The notes beneath the pieces are model-generated. The model was not told where the DNA came from, ran no database searches, and saw only the letters and a program-made list of their open reading frames with translations. A stretch of DNA of 64,000 nt, from the NCBI RefSeq assembly GCF_001591805.1, contig NZ_BCVP01000005.1, positions 62,001 through 126,000 on the forward strand, given 5' to 3'. The translations under genes and the position numbers were made by a program. This stretch comes from Neobacillus novalis NBRC 102450. GTDB lineage: Bacteria > Bacillota > Bacilli > Bacillales > Cytobacillaceae. Positions within the stretch are counted from its first letter, which is position 1, and each line of letters opens with the position of its first letter. This document shows, one piece after another, positions 33,992-43,694 of the stretch.

Positions 33992-34780
33992 TCAATGTAT
34001 AAACTGAAGAACCCCCATCGCCATCCATGCTGCTAAAAAGCCTGAAAGAAAATTAACCATATCATTATCCATAATGGGAAACCCTTTTATTCGGATCGTC
34101 GGCAAATGACAATGAAGTCTTTTTTCAGTTTCAATTCCGCAATGGGTACAACGAAAAACTTGTTGATAAAAGGCACCCATTAATGTATCGATGACATTTC
34201 CGAAATAACCGGATAAAAAAATAAGCAAACAAAATACAAATTCCAAATGGAACAACCAAAAACTGATAAGTGAAATAAGGAGGGACCCGGCAAGTGCGGC
34301 TAGACTTCCTAACATACTCACTGCGCCTGATGTACCTTTGTCAATTCGTTTAAAGGTACGTATGTAAATGGGATCCTTTTTGCTTAAGGACCCAATTTCC
34401 GAAGCCCATGTATCCGAATTAGCACTGGCAAGGATTACTGCAAATCCGACTAACCAGGTACTATCATCAGATATGTAATGGATAATGCTAAAAAGAGCTG
34501 CTGCCCCGCCATTTGCCAGTACTTGACGCCAATCCCTTGTTGCTCCCTTAGCTAGTTTTTCTTCAATCGTCTTTTTTTGCGAACTTTTATAGTTGGACCA
34601 AAGACTTGAAGATAAAAAGAAGGCACCAAGCAGGAACAACCCCTTAACACCAAATCCAAGATAGACGGCTAGACCAACTAAAACAGCCGCAACAGCACCT
34701 GATATCGTCAATGACTTCAATAAGTAACCTGCCAAACCTGTTAAAATAATTATCGTGAAAATAATCATTGTTTCCATCAT
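33992..34780 (-). CDS. DUF92 family membrane protein
   Basis: 262 residues with about six membrane helices. SANSDTWASEIGSLSK and the glycine-rich SGAVSMLGS match the DUF92 (TMEM19-like) family, some members of which are CTP- or phytol-kinase relatives. Overlaps the folate gene by four bases (ATGA). Confidence 0.82.
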   Translation of the reverse strand: MMETMIIFTIIILTGLAGYLLKSLTISGAVAAVLVGLAVYLGFGVKGLFLLGAFFLSSSLWSNYKSSQKKTIEEKLAKGATRDWRQVLANGGAAALFSIIHYISDDSTWLVGFAVILASANSDTWASEIGSLSKKDPIYIRTFKRIDKGTSGAVSMLGSLAALAGSLLISLISFWLFHLEFVFCLLIFLSGYFGNVIDTLMGAFYQQVFRCTHCGIETEKRLHCHLPTIRIKGFPIMDNDMVNFLSGFLAAWMAMGVLQFIH

Positions 34781-35343
34781 TTTGTTTGGATGACCTCAAG
34801 ATTGGTAATAATTTTCGAAACGGGTATATCGTGCCCTTCGACTGGGAATTGAGGGATAATTTGCTCGTTGAAGGCTAGTGATAAGGTTTTGCCAAAGTAA
34901 TTGGTCAAATACCGGTCGTAGTAACCTCCGCCAAACCCTAAGCGATACCCTTCTCTTGTATAAGCAGCTCCGGGAACAATCAAGAGATCAATTTCTTCTG
35001 AAGGAACTTCTGATGTCAGGTCTACAATCGGCTCCAATAACCCATAGTATACGGATTCCAGCTGAGAGAATTCGCTTAGGGTTCTGAAAGATAACGTCCG
35101 CTCTTCCGGGTAACATTTAGGAACCGCCACTTGTTTTCCTAATTCCCATGCTTTCCGGATAATTTGGTAGGTATCTGTTTCTGGTGCCTTTGAAACGGTA
35201 ATTCCGACGACTTGCGCTTGTATCCAGTTTTCATCTTCAAAGAGCTTAGCCGCAATTTTACCGGAATAATCTTCATAGGCGGGCTTTGAAAGCATTGCAA
35301 GTTTTTCTTTCATCTGCTTTCGAAGGGAAGTTTTATCACTCAT
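34777..35343 (-). CDS. yqgN: 5-formyltetrahydrofolate cyclo-ligase (YqgN)
   Basis: 188 residues from ATG 35343 (AAGGAGGT upstream). KTSLRKQMKEKLA at the start and the phosphate loop RLGFGGGYYDRYL near the end identify the family. Converts 5-formyl-THF to 5,10-methenyl-THF with ATP. The conserved rpmG-yqgN pair is kept. Confidence 0.92.
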   Translation of the reverse strand: MSDKTSLRKQMKEKLAMLSKPAYEDYSGKIAAKLFEDENWIQAQVVGITVSKAPETDTYQIIRKAWELGKQVAVPKCYPEERTLSFRTLSEFSQLESVYYGLLEPIVDLTSEVPSEEIDLLIVPGAAYTREGYRLGFGGGYYDRYLTNYFGKTLSLAFNEQIIPQFPVEGHDIPVSKIITNLEVIQTK

Positions 35344-35401
35344 TATATACAACCTCCTTATCTTTGGACAATAAAAAAAAAGCAACAGGAAGCCCTGATG
35401 C

Positions 35402-35551
35402 TTATTTTGTTTCGCGGTGTGCAGTTGTACGTTTTTCTCTTGGGCAATATTTTTTAAGCTCAAGACGATCTGGATTATTACGTTTATTTTTTGTTGAAAT
35501 ATAGTTACGATCTCCACACTCAGTGCAAGCTAATGTAATATTCACACGCAT
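35402..35551 (-). CDS. rpmG: 50S ribosomal protein L33
   Basis: 49 residues, [20 protein letters not shown].. RETK. GGAGGG before the ATG. It has the first CxxC (C9, C12) but only one cysteine in the second pair (YCPREK), so the zinc ribbon is incomplete, intermediate between zinc and zinc-free L33 types. Confidence 0.95.
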   Translation of the reverse strand: MRVNITLACTECGDRNYISTKNKRNNPDRLELKKYCPREKRTTAHRETK

Positions 35552-35706
35552 GTTTATTTCCCTCCAAACGATTAAGCTATTCATTCATACGACTTTTCTA
35601 TAATATCATTTATCTAAAGGAAATGCTAGTCTGTTTTTTAAGAAAAGGGAAACGCCTTTTTGTGACGTACACCAGCCGCTGGGTGGATACATGAGAGTTG
35701 TCGATG

Positions 35707-36339
35707 TTAAAGGGATTCTAACCTTTTTAAAAGACCTTCCTCCATGGAAATCAATTCATTTTTGTTCGTGCCCGTTATAGTCCAAGTGTTCATCTTACTA
35801 GTCTCCCTCGGCTCCACAGCCATTTTCGTGGCGAATATACTCGCTGCAGCACCCTTGGCTATTGGCTGATACTTTAAGGAACCCTTTTGCAGGGAACTCC
35901 AAATTTGATCTGTATATGCATACCACTGTGGCATTGTCGTATACTCTTTCAACCCTTCCCCCTGATGTTGCCCATTAACAAGAAAAACATGGCTATTCGT
36001 ATGGTGAAAAATCCGATTATCTGTCGGTGAAATAAATGTTACGTTATCTTGGCTTACGTTAGAATAATGGTGCATCGCTAAAACCTTAATCTCTTTCCAT
36101 TGCTTGCTGTGATTACTCACATAAATATGAGCAAGACGAATTTTCGAGTGGATTTGCTCCAGTTTCACTTTAATAACTAACTCTTCATTGTAAATAACCT
36201 TTTCAGTGCAGTTTTGCAGCCAAAAAGACATTCCATTTACCCATATCCCAGGAATAAATTGCAGTGTTTCGAATGGCTGCTGGCGTTTAGAAGTCTGCTT
36301 ATTATTTTGTGATTCTGTTAGATTTATCATCATATACAC
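35707..36339 (-). CDS. Hypothetical protein linked to a glycosyltransferase
   Basis: 210 residues, beta-rich, no signal peptide seen. Contains many histidine and tryptophan residues (HHYSNVSQDN, MPQWYAYTDQIW). Five bases after the glycosyltransferase gene, so in one operon with it and the DUF4912 gene. No family recognised. Confidence 0.65.
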   Translation of the reverse strand: MYMMINLTESQNNKQTSKRQQPFETLQFIPGIWVNGMSFWLQNCTEKVIYNEELVIKVKLEQIHSKIRLAHIYVSNHSKQWKEIKVLAMHHYSNVSQDNVTFISPTDNRIFHHTNSHVFLVNGQHQGEGLKEYTTMPQWYAYTDQIWSSLQKGSLKYQPIAKGAAASIFATKMAVEPRETSKMNTWTITGTNKNELISMEEGLLKRLESL

Positions 36340-36344
36340 CTAAT

Positions 36345-37595
36345 TTACAATTTATTTGGTGTTTCTGCTTGCTTAAACTCATTCACTCGTTTGTTTAACA
36401 ACATATCTTCGATAACTCTGCTTGTTTCTGAGGCAATCCGTTTCCATCCATATATACTTTTTACAATTTGGCTTCCCCGCTTACCAATTTCCTTTGCTTT
36501 TCGGGGATTTTCCCATAAAAAGTTAATCTGTTCTTGCAGACTTTGAGCATCACCAGGTACCATCAATAATCCTGTTTGCAAGTGCTTCACAAGCCCTTTC
36601 ATCCCGCCTGTATTGGACACAATCGTGGGTTTCCCGAGAATCATCGTTTCAAGGGCGGCAATTCCGAATGGCTCATATAAACTTGGAATGACAGCCATTT
36701 CGCATCCTTCGATGAGTGCATTCCTTTGATCATCGCTAATATAACCTACAAATGCAACAAAGTTTTCTAGTTTCCTATCAACAACCTGATTTCGGTAGGT
36801 CTCAAGCATTGGTCCTTTCCCCGCAATAACAAAAAAATAACTTTGGCCATTCTCTTTAGCATTGAATGCCGCTTCAATAATCGTTGCAAACCCTTTTTCT
36901 TTTACCATTCTCCCTAGCGAAAAAATATATTTTTTTTTCTTTAGGTCAGGTAGTATCTCTTCTGTTGTTCGTTCTGCTGTCATCGGGTTAATCCCGTTAG
37001 GAATAACCGTTATCTTATCAACTCGAGCTTTAAAAACTGAAAAGAGTTCATCCCTCATGTATTCACTGCAAACGATTAATTGATCGGATTCTTTAATTAA
37101 CTGCAGTTCCTTATCATGGATAAATTGCTGCATTTCCGTATGGATACCATTATGCCTGCCATGCTCTGTAGCATGGATTGTCGCAAGGAGAGGAATGGTC
37201 AGGATCTCCTTTAATGCAATCGCAGCGGAACCGACCAGCCAATCATGGGCATGAATAAGGTCAAATTTTAAATCTTCTGTTAATTTTCCTGCCTTGAAAG
37301 CCATGGCTAAATTAAGCCCGCCTATCCAGGAAAGAAAATCATTATCCAGTTCATTAAGTGGTTTGACACGATGAACATTCACACCATGACTTTTTTCAAA
37401 AGGAGGAAGGCTCCCATTTCCAGCTGTTACTACATGAACCTCATGACCCATTGTGGCCAAATAAACAGCTAATCCGAACACATGCCGCGAAAGACCTCCA
37501 ACTATATTGGGCGGATATTCCCAGCACAGCATCAATATTGTTAATCTCCAGCTTTTTTGGTTCATGTCAACTTGATGGGATAATGCTTTATCCAT
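36345..37595 (-). CDS. GT4-family glycosyltransferase (GT-B fold)
   Basis: 416 residues. N-terminal CWEYPPNIVGGLSRHV and H-A-H (DLIHAHDWLVG), then the C-terminal nucleotide-sugar domain with SLGRMVKEKGF and PSLYEPFGIAALE (E-x7-E). Similar to starch/glycogen-synthase-like GT4 proteins. Makes or extends a glucan or surface sugar; the acceptor is unknown. Overlaps the DUF4912 gene by 8 bases. Confidence 0.88.
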   Translation of the reverse strand: MDKALSHQVDMNQKSWRLTILMLCWEYPPNIVGGLSRHVFGLAVYLATMGHEVHVVTAGNGSLPPFEKSHGVNVHRVKPLNELDNDFLSWIGGLNLAMAFKAGKLTEDLKFDLIHAHDWLVGSAAIALKEILTIPLLATIHATEHGRHNGIHTEMQQFIHDKELQLIKESDQLIVCSEYMRDELFSVFKARVDKITVIPNGINPMTAERTTEEILPDLKKKKYIFSLGRMVKEKGFATIIEAAFNAKENGQSYFFVIAGKGPMLETYRNQVVDRKLENFVAFVGYISDDQRNALIEGCEMAVIPSLYEPFGIAALETMILGKPTIVSNTGGMKGLVKHLQTGLLMVPGDAQSLQEQINFLWENPRKAKEIGKRGSQIVKSIYGWKRIASETSRVIEDMLLNKRVNEFKQAETPNKL

Positions 37596-38109
37596 TTTTC
37601 TCCTCCAGTTGGTTTGATTCCAGATAATAGCTGTAGGTACTTACATGATCAAGCCATTTTGGCGGGTGGTCTTCATATTGCTGATATTGAATTAAATCCC
37701 GATTTATCTCAATCCCGCTTAGCAATGCCGACTTAGTGGTTTGAATGCAGTTTGACCTAAAGAGAGGAAAAAAGTTAGCTTCCGATATATAAACGCCTAA
37801 TTCAGCTGTGTAGCTGCGATTTGGCGCCAATCCTTTTATAAACCAGTGTCCACTTTGATAGGGCACGGTAATTTCATAAAAATGACGGGCGTTTTTCCCA
37901 TTAAAGATGATATCAGTAACATCATAAATTCTGACAACAGTGACAAACTCTTCAAACCTGCGATTAAAAAATAATTCAATCAGTTTTTTGGGTAATTCGG
38001 ATACGTCCCAGAAAAGAATCATTTTTCCGGGGGTAATAAGTTTCGCCGCTAGTTCACCTTTTAAAGGGATAAACGCTTGGGCTGCGGGGCTGACAATATC
38101 CTTAAACAT
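37588..38109 (-). CDS. DUF4912 domain protein
   Basis: 173 residues from ATG 38109 (GGAGG upstream). Pattern MILFWDVSELPKKLIELFF..., VVRIYDVTDIIFNG, WFIKGLAPNRSYTAELGVY is that of DUF4912, which often neighbours glucan-branching or glycosyltransferase genes and may bind carbohydrate. First gene of the three-gene operon. Confidence 0.8.
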   Translation of the reverse strand: MFKDIVSPAAQAFIPLKGELAAKLITPGKMILFWDVSELPKKLIELFFNRRFEEFVTVVRIYDVTDIIFNGKNARHFYEITVPYQSGHWFIKGLAPNRSYTAELGVYISEANFFPLFRSNCIQTTKSALLSGIEINRDLIQYQQYEDHPPKWLDHVSTYSYYLESNQLEEKNG

Positions 38110-38232
38110 AGCTTCCTCCATTCTGCAAATGATCAATATATGCTATATCAAGTAAATTATTCATAATAGTTGATAGTTTAATCGTATCACTAGAATGGCC
38201 AGCACACAATAAACGCAAATTGTCGTAATGTG

Positions 38233-38277
38233 TAAAAAAAAAAAAGAGATGAAGCCAAATTTTTCAGCTTCATCTCG
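38233..38277 (-). terminator. Terminator of the pst-phoU operon
   Basis: Minus strand GAGATGAAGC and GCTTCATCTC around a 12-base loop, followed by a long T-run. Confidence 0.88.
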
Positions 38278-38297
38278 GGTTAGTCTCTATTCTTTTT

Positions 38298-38957
38298 CTA
38301 TTCATTCAAATTAATGCGTTTTCCGGTCACAAGGTAAACTACATTCTCTGCGATATTGGTTGAATGGTCAGCGATTCGTTCGATAAACCTACAAACAAAT
38401 GATAATTGGATAATCTGATTGGTTGCGTTTGGATTTTTCGGGATGTAGCTCAATAGTTCCTGAATTAAATCTCCAAACATATTGTCTACTGCATCATCTT
38501 TTTCCGCACATTTTTTAGCTATTTCAATATCTTCGGAATAATAGGCAGTTATCGATTCAGAAACCATCTCTAACGCCATTCCCATCATTTTTGGTATATC
38601 TATGATATCTTTAAAGTATTCTTCATTGCCGATTTGCAATGTCGATTTGGCAATATTTACGGCGATATCCGCCAACCGCTCGACTTCGGAAGAAACTTTT
38701 AATGCGACACTAATTTTTCTAAGATCGGTTGCTACCGGAGATTCCCTTGCAATTAATAATAATGCTTTATTGTTAATTGCATCCTCCATATCATCGATTT
38801 CGTTATCGCCATCAATAACTTTTTTCGCCTTATCCATGTCCTGATTTAACAGGGCAACCATTGATTCCTTCATTGCTTGCTCCGATTTATGAGCCATTTC
38901 TAAAAGCATCTCTTTTAATTCTTTTAAATTGTTATCAAAATTTGCTCTTGCACTCAT
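38298..38957 (-). CDS. phoU: Phosphate signalling protein PhoU
   Basis: 219 residues, two repeats of a three-helix bundle (MALLNQDMDKAKKVIDGDNEIDDMEDAIN and SEDIEIAKKCAEKDDAVDNMF) with the metal-binding D/E-rich E(D)xxxD motifs. Restrains phosphate uptake and PhoR signalling through the Pst transporter. Last gene of the operon. Confidence 0.94.
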   Translation of the reverse strand: MSARANFDNNLKELKEMLLEMAHKSEQAMKESMVALLNQDMDKAKKVIDGDNEIDDMEDAINNKALLLIARESPVATDLRKISVALKVSSEVERLADIAVNIAKSTLQIGNEEYFKDIIDIPKMMGMALEMVSESITAYYSEDIEIAKKCAEKDDAVDNMFGDLIQELLSYIPKNPNATNQIIQLSFVCRFIERIADHSTNIAENVVYLVTGKRINLNE

Positions 38958-38970
38958 TTATGCCACCCCA

Positions 38971-39744
38971 TCATCCGAATCTTCCTGTTATATAACCTTC
39001 AGTCCGTGAGTCGTTTGGATTTGAAAAAATAGTAGAAGTTGAATCCAGTTCAATTAATTCACCCATTAAAAAGAAAGCAGTCTTATTGGACACGCGTGAT
39101 GCTTGCTGCATGTTATGGGTAACAATGACAATCGTATATTTCTCTTTTAACTCTAAAATCAGTTCCTCGATTTTCAAGGTTGAAATCGGGTCTAGGGCAG
39201 ATGTTGGCTCATCCATTAACAAAACATCCGGTTTTGTCGCTAATGCCCTTGCGATACATAGCCGTTGCTGTTGCCCCCCAGATAATCCTAGGGCAGGTGC
39301 GGTTAAACGATCCTTTACTTCCTCCCATAAAGCTACATCCATTAATGATTTGATGACAAGCTCATCTAAGTGTTTCTTCTTTTTAATGCCGTGAACTCTT
39401 GGACCGTAAGCGACATTATCATAAATTGATTGGGGGAAAGGATTTCCCTTCTGAAAAACCATGCCAACGTGTTTACGAAGTTCGACAAGGTCCATTTTCT
39501 CGCCTAATATATTTTGGCCATTAAAGTTAATTTCTCCGGTCATTTTTACACTTGGAACCATATTAATCATCAAATTTAGTGTTTTAATAAAAGTGGACTT
39601 GCCACATCCGGATGGGCCGATTATCGCTGTTACCTCTTTTTTGTTAATCGGAAAGTTGATGTTTTTTAAGGCATGATGATCACCATACCATAAATTCAAG
39701 TCCCGTATATCAAATACCTGTCTAGTTAATGTCGGAGCTGACAT
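38971..39744 (-). CDS. pstB: Phosphate ABC transporter ATP-binding protein PstB (second copy)
   Basis: 257 residues. Walker [10 protein letters not shown], signature LSGGQQQR, Walker [12 protein letters not shown]. Paralogue of the next upstream gene, as pstBA/pstBB in B. subtilis. Confidence 0.95.
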   Translation of the reverse strand: MSAPTLTRQVFDIRDLNLWYGDHHALKNINFPINKKEVTAIIGPSGCGKSTFIKTLNLMINMVPSVKMTGEINFNGQNILGEKMDLVELRKHVGMVFQKGNPFPQSIYDNVAYGPRVHGIKKKKHLDELVIKSLMDVALWEEVKDRLTAPALGLSGGQQQRLCIARALATKPDVLLMDEPTSALDPISTLKIEELILELKEKYTIVIVTHNMQQASRVSNKTAFFLMGELIELDSTSTIFSNPNDSRTEGYITGRFG

Positions 39745-39756
39745 TCGATTTCCTCC

Positions 39757-40578
<822 letters not shown>

Positions 40579-40595
40579 CCGTTCTCACCTGCCCT

Positions 40596-41483
40596 TTATT
40601 TAGTTGCAGTCATTTTTTTCGTAATGATACTGCCAATCCATCTAGCTAATAGGTTAAATAGTAAGACAGAAATGACTAATACTGCTGCTGATCCATTCGA
40701 AACCGCTTCAACATCGGGAATTAATCCTTGTGTATTGACCGACCAGATGTGAACGGCGAGCGTTTCAGCCGGCCTGAAAATATTTAATGGAGATTGCTCA
40801 GAAAATGGATTCCAATTTGCATAATCGAGTCTTGGTGTTGAAAGACCTGCTGTAAATAATAATGCTGCTGCTTCTCCAAACACACGACCAGCTGCAAGAA
40901 TGATCCCCGTTAATATCGATGGAAAAGCACTCGGTAATAGGACGGTTTTTATTGTATGCCAATGTGTAATACCTAGGGCAAGACTAGCCTCTTTCAGATC
41001 CCGAGGAACAGTCCGAATGGAATCCTCACTTACACGTACGATAACAGGCAAATTAAAGACGGTAAGTGCTAGAGCTCCTCCTAAAATCGTATATCCCCAA
41101 CCTGTTACGTTAACAAACACCAATAATCCGAACATTCCGATTACGATAGATGGAAGCGATGCTAACACTTCAATACAGGAACGAATAGTGTCTGTTATCT
41201 TTCCCGGCTTCGCATACTCTGCCATATAGATTCCCCCGCCAACCCCAAGGGGAACAGCAATAATCATGGTAATTAGTAAAATATAAAACGAGTTAAATAA
41301 CTGGTCGCGAATTCCTCCACCCGCACGAATATTGCTTGAAGGTGTAGTTAAAAACTCCCAGGAAATGTGTTTAAATCCGTTGATCAAAATATAAGAGAAT
41401 AATCCAACAAGAATAGAAACAATGATAATAGCAATAGCAACAAATACTCCGGTTGCAATTCGGTCAGCTGTTTTACTTTTCAT
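40596..41483 (-). CDS. pstA: Phosphate ABC transporter permease PstA
   Basis: 295 residues from ATG 41483 (AAGGAGG upstream; the start shares one base with the pstC stop, TAATG). Six membrane helices and the coupling EAA-type loop (EASLALGITHWHTIKTVLLP). Confidence 0.94.
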   Translation of the reverse strand: MKSKTADRIATGVFVAIAIIIVSILVGLFSYILINGFKHISWEFLTTPSSNIRAGGGIRDQLFNSFYILLITMIIAVPLGVGGGIYMAEYAKPGKITDTIRSCIEVLASLPSIVIGMFGLLVFVNVTGWGYTILGGALALTVFNLPVIVRVSEDSIRTVPRDLKEASLALGITHWHTIKTVLLPSAFPSILTGIILAAGRVFGEAAALLFTAGLSTPRLDYANWNPFSEQSPLNIFRPAETLAVHIWSVNTQGLIPDVEAVSNGSAAVLVISVLLFNLLARWIGSIITKKMTATK

Positions 41484-42403
41484 TACAGCTTCCTCCTTGA
41501 TGATAGATAGCGAATGAGTAGAATAAAGGCAAATGACATAACTAATAAAATTAAGCCCATTGACCAAAGGGTATTATTTTCTACACTTCCGTAAGTGGTA
41601 TGTCCCATATTTAACGTGATAATTGTTGTTAAGGTAGCTGAAGCATCCAAAATACTTGACGGTAAATTTCTAACATTTCCGATGACCATTTGAACAGCTA
41701 ATGCTTCCCCAAATGCCCGAGCCATCCCCAAAACAACCGCAGTCAGGAGGCCTGGAAGGGCGGCAGGAATTAGCACCTTTCGAATCGTTTGCCACCGGGT
41801 TGCACCAAGTGCGTAAGAGCCTTCTCGTAAATATTTTGGCAAGCTGCCCATTGCATCTGTTGCAATCGAAGTGATCGTTGGCAAAATCATAACCGACAGC
41901 ACGATCATCCCGGAAAGCAAACTAAAACCTAGTCCACCCACATGTGCCCTAACAAATGGAACTAATACTGTAAGCCCGATGAATCCATAAACAACAGATG
42001 GAATTCCAACTAATAGCTCGACGACTGGCTGTAATATTTTTCTTCCCCATGAAGGTGCAATTTCCGTCATAAAGATCGCAGCGCCAATTCCTAATGGTGC
42101 CGCGATAAGTGCCGCAAGAAAGGTGACGGCAAATGAACCGAAAATAAACGGCAAGGCACCATATTCCGGATTGGCTTGATTTGTAGGATTCCAGTGTGTA
42201 CTGGTTAAGAACTCAATAAGACTGACACCATTTTTAATAAATGATTGTAAACCTTTCGTGCCTAGAAAAATAGTAATGGATATGGTTGCAGATATCATGA
42301 TTACGGCACATAGAATTACTAGAATCTTTCCACGTAATTCCCCGTCCATCCTATTTTTTGAGGATTTTATCAATCTTTCCTTTGCAGGAATAATCTTTTC
42401 CAT
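41483..42403 (-). CDS. pstC: Phosphate ABC transporter permease PstC
   Basis: 306 residues from ATG 42403. Six helices, EAA-type loop EGSYALGATRWQTIRKVLIP. Pairs with PstA in the membrane. Confidence 0.94.
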   Translation of the reverse strand: MEKIIPAKERLIKSSKNRMDGELRGKILVILCAVIMISATISITIFLGTKGLQSFIKNGVSLIEFLTSTHWNPTNQANPEYGALPFIFGSFAVTFLAALIAAPLGIGAAIFMTEIAPSWGRKILQPVVELLVGIPSVVYGFIGLTVLVPFVRAHVGGLGFSLLSGMIVLSVMILPTITSIATDAMGSLPKYLREGSYALGATRWQTIRKVLIPAALPGLLTAVVLGMARAFGEALAVQMVIGNVRNLPSSILDASATLTTIITLNMGHTTYGSVENNTLWSMGLILLVMSFAFILLIRYLSSRRKL

Positions 42404-42437
42404 AATGCACCAAACACCCCTAAAATACGTCATAATA

Positions 42438-42463
42438 GGGTAAATGCATATCTGCACTTACCC
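42438..42463 (-). promoter_or_regulatory. Hairpin between pstS and pstC
   Basis: GGGTAAATGCA and TGCACTTACCC pair (one mismatch) around a four-base loop. In the direction of the operon no T-run follows, so it more likely protects pstS mRNA, giving binding protein in excess; a processed pstS/pstC junction is known in B. subtilis. Confidence 0.6.
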
Positions 42464-42488
42464 TTTTTTATCCATTTATTTATTAAGC

Positions 42489-43424
42489 TTATAAATCTTT
42501 TTGATTTCCTTTTGCATCACGTTCTACCTTCATTTTTGTGACAGGAAGGTAGCCTTGTTCTTTTAGTAAAGTATTTTGAATATCATCAGACATTAAATAC
42601 TCTAGGAATGCTTTTGCTAAGCCATCAGCTTCGCCTTTAGTGTAAGAATGTTGGTAAGCCCATACTTGGAATTTACCGGATTGTACATTTTCTTCCGTTG
42701 GTTCCACACCATCAATAGCAAGTGGTGTTACAGAATCATCGGTGAAGTATGAGAAGGCAAGGTATCCGATTGCACCGTCTGTTTCATTGATAATCTTTTT
42801 AACCGTGTTTGAAGAATCTTCAGTAATACCTTCAGCTGGTGTTGCACCATCAAGTGCGAACTTATTGAAAATTGCACGTGTACCAGATGAATCTGGACGG
42901 TTTACAAGGACGATCTTTTGGTCTTTACCGCCAAGTTCTTTCCAGTTGGTAATTTTTCCAGTGAACACTTTAATTAAATCTGCTTTTTTAATATCTTTAA
43001 TGCCAACTTTAGGATTAACCGCTGCAGTCATACCTACAACAGCTACTTTATGATCAACAAGCTCACTTGCTTTATCAGGAATCTTTTCTTCAGCAAATAC
43101 GTCTGAGTTTCCAATTTGTACAGATCCTTCAGAAACTTGTGAAAGACCAGTACCAGATCCGCCGGCATTTACTTGAATATCAGCTTTTGGATTTGCATTC
43201 ATAAATTCTTCAGCTGCTGCTGCGACTAATGGCTGCATAGCAGATGAACCAGAAACGGTTAATGAACCGGAAAGTTCTTGTTTTTCTTCAGTCTTTGGAG
43301 TTGTATCGTTTTTCTTGTCTGTTCCACTCGTGTTGTCTTTCGAAGTCCCGCCCCCACAAGCAGCCATAAATACCATTAATGCTGCAAATAATGTAACAAG
43401 GCTTAATTTTTTCAAACTTTTCAT
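42489..43424 (-). CDS. pstS: Phosphate-binding lipoprotein PstS
   Basis: 311 residues. Signal peptide with lipobox MAAC (Cys23). Phosphate-contact motifs GSSAMQPL, GGSGTGLSQV and RPDSSGTRAIF. Captures phosphate outside the membrane and hands it to PstCA. First gene of the operon, behind PhoP repeats. Confidence 0.95.
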   Translation of the reverse strand: MKSLKKLSLVTLFAALMVFMAACGGGTSKDNTSGTDKKNDTTPKTEEKQELSGSLTVSGSSAMQPLVAAAAEEFMNANPKADIQVNAGGSGTGLSQVSEGSVQIGNSDVFAEEKIPDKASELVDHKVAVVGMTAAVNPKVGIKDIKKADLIKVFTGKITNWKELGGKDQKIVLVNRPDSSGTRAIFNKFALDGATPAEGITEDSSNTVKKIINETDGAIGYLAFSYFTDDSVTPLAIDGVEPTEENVQSGKFQVWAYQHSYTKGEADGLAKAFLEYLMSDDIQNTLLKEQGYLPVTKMKVERDAKGNQKDL

Positions 43425-43497
43425 TTCCTTTATTCCCCCTAAGGTTTTTGGTGTGATGATGTTTGTCTGCCTTACATGTTTTAGAATAATCCATTAC

Positions 43498-43557
43498 TGT
43501 AAACTGCGTTTTAATGAAATGTAAAGGTTTTGTAAATTTGCATTACACTTTTGTAAA
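43498..43557 (-). promoter_or_regulatory. pstS: PhoP-binding repeats before pstS
   Basis: On the minus strand TTTACA-type units occur at exact 11-base steps (plus-strand starts 43498, 43509, 43520, 43531; the 43509 unit is TTAAAA), with further units near 43541 and 43552. This is the pattern of a PhoP box (TTnACA direct repeats), giving induction at low phosphate. Confidence 0.85.
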
Positions 43558-43646
43558 TTGAGAATTTGCTCCTATTGACTTCCTTAGCTAATTTGGATGA
43601 ACAAATTTCTATATTTATTGTTCTCATTTATTATTTTAAATATGTA

Positions 43647-43683
43647 AAAAACACCTGCCTCAAATTTGAGACAGGTGTTTCGA
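43647..43683 (-). terminator. Terminator of pbpA
   Basis: Minus strand AAACACCTGTCTC and GAGGCAGGTGTTT (one mismatch) around AAATTT, then T-run. Confidence 0.88.
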
Positions 43684-43694
43684 AAAACTTTTAT

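Noticed and set aside
35344..35517. N-terminal extension of the 5-formyl-THF cyclo-ligase.
   Set aside because: It runs through rpmG in another frame; ATG 35343 has AAGGAGGT and gives the usual protein length.
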